Below the pieces are notes generated by a model. That model was not told the origin of the DNA and made no database searches. It saw only the letters and a program-made list of their open reading frames with translations. A program made the translations under genes and the position numbers. Shown piece by piece: positions 6,226-10,000 of a stretch of 10,000 nucleotides of DNA. This DNA is from Magnetospirillum sp. Its GTDB lineage: Bacteria > Pseudomonadota > Alphaproteobacteria > Rhodospirillales > Magnetospirillaceae. Position 1 is the first letter of the stretch, and the number at the start of each line of letters is the position of its first letter. Location: NCBI GenBank assembly GCA_020217035.1, contig JAIWOG010000190.1:1-10000 (forward strand). The letters run 5' to 3'.

Positions 6226-6726
6226 ATGGCCATATCGGAAACGGTCCAGGCGGGAATCCGGGAACGCTTGCTGCACCGGCTGCGGTCGCTGATGGCCCGC
6301 ACCGTGGCCAACGGCGCCACCCCGGACGAGGAACTGGTGGCCGCCCGCATGACCGCCAAGGTGATCGCCCAATTGGACGGCACCACCCCGCCCAAGGCCG
6401 AAGCCCCGCCGCCCAACTGGGCCCAGGCCGAGCGCGATTCGCGCGAGTACCAGCAATTATTGGAAAAAAACACCGCCGAGATGCTGCTGAAGAACGCCGT
6501 CCAGGAAATGGCGGTGGAACACCTGAACCGGGTGGCGCCGCCGCGCCGCCGCCAACCCGGCGAACGGCTGGAACGGGTCGGCATCCACGAGCTGTTGGAC
6601 CTGCATCTGGGCATGGCGCTGTCGGTGGGGAGCAACCGCCTGGCCCGCGACATCCTGGGCCGCGCCATCGACGAGTTGGTCTATGACGGCCAGTTGCCGT
6701 CCTATCTGGACATTCCCGCCCGATGA
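6226..6726 (+). CDS. DUF2786-like domain protein with uncharacterised C-terminal region
   Basis: The 166-residue soluble protein starts with a helical segment (about 11-50) containing LRSLMARTVANGATPDEEL (19-37) followed by VAARMTAKVIAQL. This resembles the DUF2786 pattern seen in alphaproteobacteria (leucine-rich helix, A-K/R-T-V-x-N-G-x-T, then an alanine-rich helix). The match is from memory. A proline-rich linker (about 53-64), a charged helical segment (66-102), a short PPRRR basic stretch (105-109) and a conserved-looking C-terminal helical part (116-160) follow. No catalytic motif, signal peptide or membrane helix is visible, and the function is unknown. ATG at 6226 is chosen because AAGAGG lies six bases upstream; an in-frame ATG at 6133 would extend into the divergent promoter region. 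The stop overlaps the start of the next gene as ATGA, so the pair is translationally coupled. A run of seven A at 6464-6470 forms a frame-correct slippery heptamer. Confidence 0.85.
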   Translation: MAISETVQAGIRERLLHRLRSLMARTVANGATPDEELVAARMTAKVIAQLDGTTPPKAEAPPPNWAQAERDSREYQQLLEKNTAEMLLKNAVQEMAVEHLNRVAPPRRRQPGERLERVGIHELLDLHLGMALSVGSNRLARDILGRAIDELVYDGQLPSYLDIPAR

Positions 6727-6980
6727 AGAATCGCCTGGCCCGGCTGCTGCCCCTGTTGCTGGCCGCCTGCGGCGGGACGGCTCCGCCGGTGCGAAGCCCG
6801 GATGCCGCCTTGAACCAGCCCCAGCCTTGCGCCGACATCAACGCGCCGCCGCCCGGCTATCGGGGGCCGGTGTCGCCCCATTCCCTGGGCTGCGCCGACA
6901 CCACCATCCGGCCGGTGGCGCCGGCCGGAATCCATGATTACGCCACCGGTCAGCCACCCCGCCAAGTGCGCGGTAACTAA
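6723..6980 (+). CDS. Small predicted lipoprotein
   Basis: This 85-residue product has a lipoprotein signal peptide: MKNRLAR, a hydrophobic leucine core and the lipobox LAAC with the acylated Cys16, so the mature protein is only about 70 residues. After the cysteine comes GGT, which gives no inner-membrane-retaining Asp at +2, so outer-membrane sorting is likely. The mature part is rich in proline and small residues and has two further cysteines (36 and 57) that could form a disulfide. I recognise no domain. The start overlaps the DUF2786-like stop by four bases (ATGA), which supports translation despite the small size. Its stop codon overlaps that of the convergent DUF4139 gene. Confidence 0.78.
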   Translation: MKNRLARLLPLLLAACGGTAPPVRSPDAALNQPQPCADINAPPPGYRGPVSPHSLGCADTTIRPVAPAGIHDYATGQPPRQVRGN

Positions 6981-8356
6981 AGCTTGACCCGCACCCGATA
7001 GCGCAGCACCGCCTCGCCCCGGCTGGGGACCTGCACACTCCAGCCGGCATGGCTGGAATCGCGCTTGTCGTGACGCAGGCTTTCTTCCAGCACCAGCCAT
7101 TCGCCGGCGAAAGCTTCGGTGACCAGCACCTTGGCCGGATTGTCGCCGCCGTTCTTCAGGCGGACTTCCCAGGCGGTCTCGGTGACGTCGGCCGAGACCT
7201 TCTGCACGTCGGTCTGCACCCGTTGGGCGGTGACGTCGAAGGCTTGGCCCAGGGACAGCCGGAACGGCGCCCCGGCCGGCACCATGGGCAGCGAATCCTG
7301 GCCCAAGACCGCCAGGCCGCCATCGCGCGAACGTTGGAACAGCCGGGCCGGGCCGGCCGGCAAGGGTTGGTCGGCGTTGTTCTTGAACGCCACCACCGCC
7401 TGCGGGTGGACCGGCCGGTCGGCGGCGAAACGTCCGCCCCAGGCATGGGGGGGCAGCGGCGGCAGTTCCAGGCGCAGGTCGGCTGACAGGGTCATCGGCG
7501 CCATCAACGGTACCTGGACGCTTTGCCCGTCGGCCAGGTTGACCGGCCGTTCGATGGTGTAGAGATGATGTGGCCCCAAGGCTTCACGGCTGGGAATCCC
7601 ATCCATGGCCGCCGCCATCAGCGCCTTTTCCATGCGGGGGGCAGGGCGGGGTGGGTCGTTTTCCACCGTGCCGGCCAGCACCCGGACGCGGGCGGCGGGA
7701 AAGTCGCCGCCGCTGGCATTGGTGATCTCGGCCCAGGCGGACAGCGTCGCCTTGCCGTCGGCCAGTTCCACCACATAGGCCGGTTTCCAGCCCAGGCCGT
7801 GGGCCAGGTAGGACAGGTCCAAATCGCGCTTGCCCGCCTTGTCGACGGTGATGTCGGCGTGGAAACCAGGGGCGCTGCGCAGGCCCGGCGGCAGGGTGTC
7901 GTAGACCACCCGTTCCGGCTGGCCGCTCACCACCTTGCCGGCGACGGCGAAGACCGGTTGGCCGTCGGCGGACAGGATGGTGGCCCGTTCCTCGCGCTCG
8001 GCGCCGCCCGCGCCGCGCCAAACCACCGTCACCTCCTTGCCGCGATGGGCGGCCAGCAAGGACTGGGCGTCGATTCCGGCCAATTGCAAGCGCTGGCTGC
8101 GCACCGTCACCCCCGACGCGGTCAGGCCGGTGGCCGCCAATTCGGCGCGACGGGGCAGGGGCTCGACCACCAGGGCTTGGTCCCCGGCCTCGAGATCGGC
8201 GGTACGACGGTCGCGCACCAGGGCGACGTCGGCTTGGGTGACGGTCAGGACCAGGCCGCTCCGGCTTTGGGAATCCAGCAACGTGTCGGCGAAACCGGCC
8301 GCCGCCGCCAGGGGGGAAAGCGCGAGGGTGGCCAACAGGAATTGGCGCCAGGGCAT
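6977..8356 (-). CDS. Exported DUF4139 domain protein
   Basis: This 459-residue protein has a Sec signal peptide (1 to about 20-23, positive start, leucine/alanine core, AAA or GFA before the likely cleavage). The following region is beta-rich, with the family-typical opening TVTQADVALVRDRRTADLEAGDQ split over 39-60 (LVRDRRTADL at 46-55). The DUF4139 core is clear from SYLAHGLGWKPAYVVEL (182-198), AEITNASGGDF (209-219), ARVRVLAGTV (222-231) and HHLYTIERPVNLADGQ (263-278). The C-terminus has an immunoglobulin-like pattern (VRLKNGGDNPAKVLVTE, 398-414) and ends in a strand-like RYRVRVKL. The molecular role of the family is not established; it is presumed to be an envelope protein. ATG at 8356 follows CGGAG by seven bases and places the signal peptide at the very start; the in-frame upstream start at 8389 would bury it. 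Divergent from rmuC. Confidence 0.92.
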   Translation of the reverse strand: MPWRQFLLATLALSPLAAAAGFADTLLDSQSRSGLVLTVTQADVALVRDRRTADLEAGDQALVVEPLPRRAELAATGLTASGVTVRSQRLQLAGIDAQSLLAAHRGKEVTVVWRGAGGAEREERATILSADGQPVFAVAGKVVSGQPERVVYDTLPPGLRSAPGFHADITVDKAGKRDLDLSYLAHGLGWKPAYVVELADGKATLSAWAEITNASGGDFPAARVRVLAGTVENDPPRPAPRMEKALMAAAMDGIPSREALGPHHLYTIERPVNLADGQSVQVPLMAPMTLSADLRLELPPLPPHAWGGRFAADRPVHPQAVVAFKNNADQPLPAGPARLFQRSRDGGLAVLGQDSLPMVPAGAPFRLSLGQAFDVTAQRVQTDVQKVSADVTETAWEVRLKNGGDNPAKVLVTEAFAGEWLVLEESLRHDKRDSSHAGWSVQVPSRGEAVLRYRVRVKL

Positions 8357-8435
8357 GACGATGCTCCGAAAAACCGATCTTCTTGCCAAGCTATGCTATG
8401 AAAGCGGCTGAAGAATGGCGAAGAAAGGACCAATC

Positions 8436-9569
8436 GTGGACACAAGCGTTCTGGTGGCGATTCTGGGGGCGGCGACGATCCTGGTGCTGGCGGCGGTGCT
8501 GCTGTCCTTGCGCGGGCGGGGCGGAGAGGCGGCGCTGGCCCATGCCGTCGAGGGAATCACCCAGGCCCAAGGCGCCCTGGCTGGCCGGCTGGCGCAATTG
8601 GCGGAAACCCAGGCCGCCGCCCAGACCCAACTGGCCGAACGCCTGCAGGCCCAGGAACGTGTCCTGGCCCGCACCGTCGAGGAACGTCTGGCCGACATGG
8701 CCAAGCGCCTGGATGACGGCTTGCAGCAATCGTCCCACCGCCAGGCCACCACCCTGCACGATTTGCGCGAAAGGCTGGCGGTGATCGACGCGGCGCAGAA
8801 GAACATCACCGAATTGTCGGCCCAGGTGGTGTCTTTGCAGGACATCTTGTCCAACAAGCAAAGTCGCGGCGCCTTTGGCGAAATCCAGCTGGCCGACCTG
8901 GTGCAGTCCATCCTGCCGCCCTCGGCCTACGAGTTCCAGGCGACGCTGACCGGGGGCAAGCGGGTGGACTGCCTGCTGAAGCTGCCCAACCCGCCCGGCC
9001 CCATCGGCGTCGACGCCAAGTTCCCGCTGGAAAGCTGGCACCTGTTGCGCAACGCCAAGGACGATGCCGAACGCCTGCAGGCCGGCCGCGCCTTCGCCGC
9101 CGACATCCTGAAACACGTGCGTGACATCGCCGAGAAATACATCATCCCCGGCGAAACCGCTGAATCGGCGCTGATGTTCCTGCCGTCCGAGGCCATCTAC
9201 GCCGAATTGCACGCAAGCTTCCCCGAAGTGGTGGAAAAGTCCTATCGCGCCAAGGTGTGGATCGTCTCGCCCACCACCTTGATGGCGACCCTGAACACCG
9301 TGCGCGCCGTGCTGAAGGACGCCCGCATGCGCGAACAGGCCGGGCTGATTCAAAAGGAAGTGCGGCTGTTGCTGGATGACGTGGGGCGGCTGGATTCCCG
9401 CGTCGCCCAGTTGGACAAGCATTTCGTCCAGGCGTCGGAAGACATCCGCCAGATCCGTATTTCCACCGACAAGGTGGTCAAACGGGCCGACCGCATCGAA
9501 TCGGTGCAGGTGGGCGACGAGGCGCAAGAAGTCGAGGTGGCGGTCACCGCCAAGCTGCCGGGGATTTAG
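8436..9569 (+). CDS. rmuC: DNA recombination protein RmuC homologue
   Basis: RmuC is a membrane-anchored protein with a nuclease-like fold, linked in E. coli to limiting rearrangement at inverted repeats. The 377-residue protein has one N-terminal membrane helix (about 4-25), a long coiled-coil rich in Gln, Ala and Glu (about 30-140), and then the RmuC domain. Markers are RGAFGEIQL (144-152), RVDCLLKLP (176-184), IGVDAKFPLES (190-200, carrying the Asp193/Lys195 pair of the restriction-endonuclease-like fold), MFLPSEAIYAELH (247-259) and WIVSPTTLMATLNT (275-288). A C-terminal coiled segment follows. GTG at 8436 is preferred because AAAGGA lies six bases upstream and the resulting MDTS start resembles E. 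coli RmuC (MDFS). ATG at 8415 is in frame, adds MAKKGPI and has a weaker ribosome site, so the start is not certain. The gene converges with the SPOR gene, 11 bases away. Confidence 0.94.
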   Translation: MDTSVLVAILGAATILVLAAVLLSLRGRGGEAALAHAVEGITQAQGALAGRLAQLAETQAAAQTQLAERLQAQERVLARTVEERLADMAKRLDDGLQQSSHRQATTLHDLRERLAVIDAAQKNITELSAQVVSLQDILSNKQSRGAFGEIQLADLVQSILPPSAYEFQATLTGGKRVDCLLKLPNPPGPIGVDAKFPLESWHLLRNAKDDAERLQAGRAFAADILKHVRDIAEKYIIPGETAESALMFLPSEAIYAELHASFPEVVEKSYRAKVWIVSPTTLMATLNTVRAVLKDARMREQAGLIQKEVRLLLDDVGRLDSRVAQLDKHFVQASEDIRQIRISTDKVVKRADRIESVQVGDEAQEVEVAVTAKLPGI

Positions 9570-9580
9570 GGCTTGGCAGT

Positions 9581-10000
9581 CTAAGCGCTGGGTTGCACCA
9601 CCGAGCAGGACTTCTTGGCCTTGCTCAGACGCTTGCAGGCGGCGCGGGCCTGGTCCTCGGTGAAGCCGACAAGGCGCGAGCGATAGACAGTCTTCTTGCC
9701 CGACTTGGCCTTGCTGACGTCCACCGTGGCGGCGGAGACCAGCCCCCCCAGCTTCTGGGCGGCGCTGCTGGCGGCCTTGTGCGAGGTCTTGTAATCGCTG
9801 AAGGCGCCCACCTGGATGCCCCAGGTGTCGGGGTCGGCGTCGCCGACGTCTTCGTCCGCCGTCGTGGCCGCCTTGAACGATGCCTTGCGGGTGGAATCGC
9901 TGGCGGCCGAGGCGATCAGCTTGTCCAACTCGGCGCGGTCTTCTTCCTCGATGCTGGCCGAGCGGATGTCGGTGCCGCTGTTCAGGCGGGCGAAGCCCTT
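9581..10000 (-). CDS. SPOR-domain protein, C-terminal part (gene cut by right window edge)
   Basis: Only the last 139 residues are visible; the frame is open to the window edge. A linker rich in Ala, Ser, Asp and Glu (1 to about 57) leads to a C-terminal SPOR domain (about 58-137). The domain starts at TWGIQVGAFSDYKTS (59-73) and continues through KTVYRSRLVGFTEDQARAA (103-121), followed by two cysteines (122 and 132) near the end. SPOR domains bind denuded septal peptidoglycan, so the protein should act at the cell wall. In related alphaproteobacteria a SPOR domain is often fused to a D-alanyl-D-alanine carboxypeptidase (DacA type). That is a possible identity here, but the catalytic part would lie outside the window. 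No in-frame ATG occurs in the visible part that would make a complete short gene plausible. Confidence 0.9.
   Translation of the reverse strand, partial: KGFARLNSGTDIRSASIEEEDRAELDKLIASAASDSTRKASFKAATTADEDVGDADPDTWGIQVGAFSDYKTSHKAASSAAQKLGGLVSAATVDVSKAKSGKKTVYRSRLVGFTEDQARAACKRLSKAKKSCSVVQPSA

Noticed and set aside
7523..8401. Plus-strand open frame (292 codons) opposite the DUF4139 gene.
   Set aside because: Shadow frame rich in Gly, Gln, His and Arg with no domain; the DUF4139 frame has family motifs and a signal peptide.
8391..9527. Minus-strand open frame (378 codons) opposite rmuC.
   Set aside because: Shadow frame; all RmuC motifs lie on the plus strand.
9571..9586. Small hairpin GCTTGG/CTAAGC between rmuC and the SPOR gene, considered as a terminator.
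   Set aside because: The six-base stem includes a G-T wobble, has no T-run on either strand and overlaps the SPOR stop codon.

Overview
The window is about 10 kb of ordinary chromosomal, GC-rich DNA, almost fully coding on both strands. The gene families present point to an alphaproteobacterium of the Rhodospirillales type, possibly close to Magnetospirillum: a short-subunit malic enzyme, an AapJ-type amino-acid binding protein, LipB, ThyX, a RatA/COQ10-like START protein, an alphaproteobacterial DUF2786-like protein, RmuC and a SPOR protein. This placement is an inference from protein families, not from a marker gene. I see no insertion sequence, phage gene, CRISPR array, rRNA or plasmid function, and no gap without a gene longer than about 145 bases.

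Layout, left to right. (1) Minus strand: the N-terminal 285 residues of a malic enzyme (cut by the window edge). Upstream of it on the same strand is a two-TM diguanylate cyclase with a periplasmic sensor region, an intact GGEEF active site and an intact I-site. (2) Plus strand, divergent from the cyclase across only 57 bases: an AapJ-like periplasmic amino-acid binding protein with no transporter genes beside it. (3) A tRNA-Leu(GAG) on the minus strand with its own strong hairpin terminator, which also faces the end of the binding-protein gene. (4) lipB on the plus strand, convergent with a three-gene minus-strand operon: stand-alone cyclic-nucleotide-binding protein, RatA-like protein, thyX. 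(5) Plus strand: a DUF2786-like protein translationally coupled (ATGA overlap) to a very small lipoprotein. (6) A DUF4139 exported protein on the minus strand, whose stop codon overlaps the lipoprotein's stop codon. (7) rmuC on the plus strand, divergent from the DUF4139 gene and convergent with (8) the C-terminal part of a SPOR-domain protein on the minus strand, which runs off the right edge.

Functionally the window mixes central metabolism (malate to pyruvate, lipoylation, dTMP synthesis), signalling (c-di-GMP synthesis, cyclic-nucleotide sensing), envelope proteins (binding protein, lipoprotein, DUF4139, SPOR) and genome maintenance (RmuC). I do not see a clearly new defence or mobile system. 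The most open points are the orphan binding protein facing a sensor cyclase, the uncharacterised DUF2786-like/lipoprotein pair (with a possible slippery A-run), and the small cNMP-binding protein leading the ratA-thyX operon.
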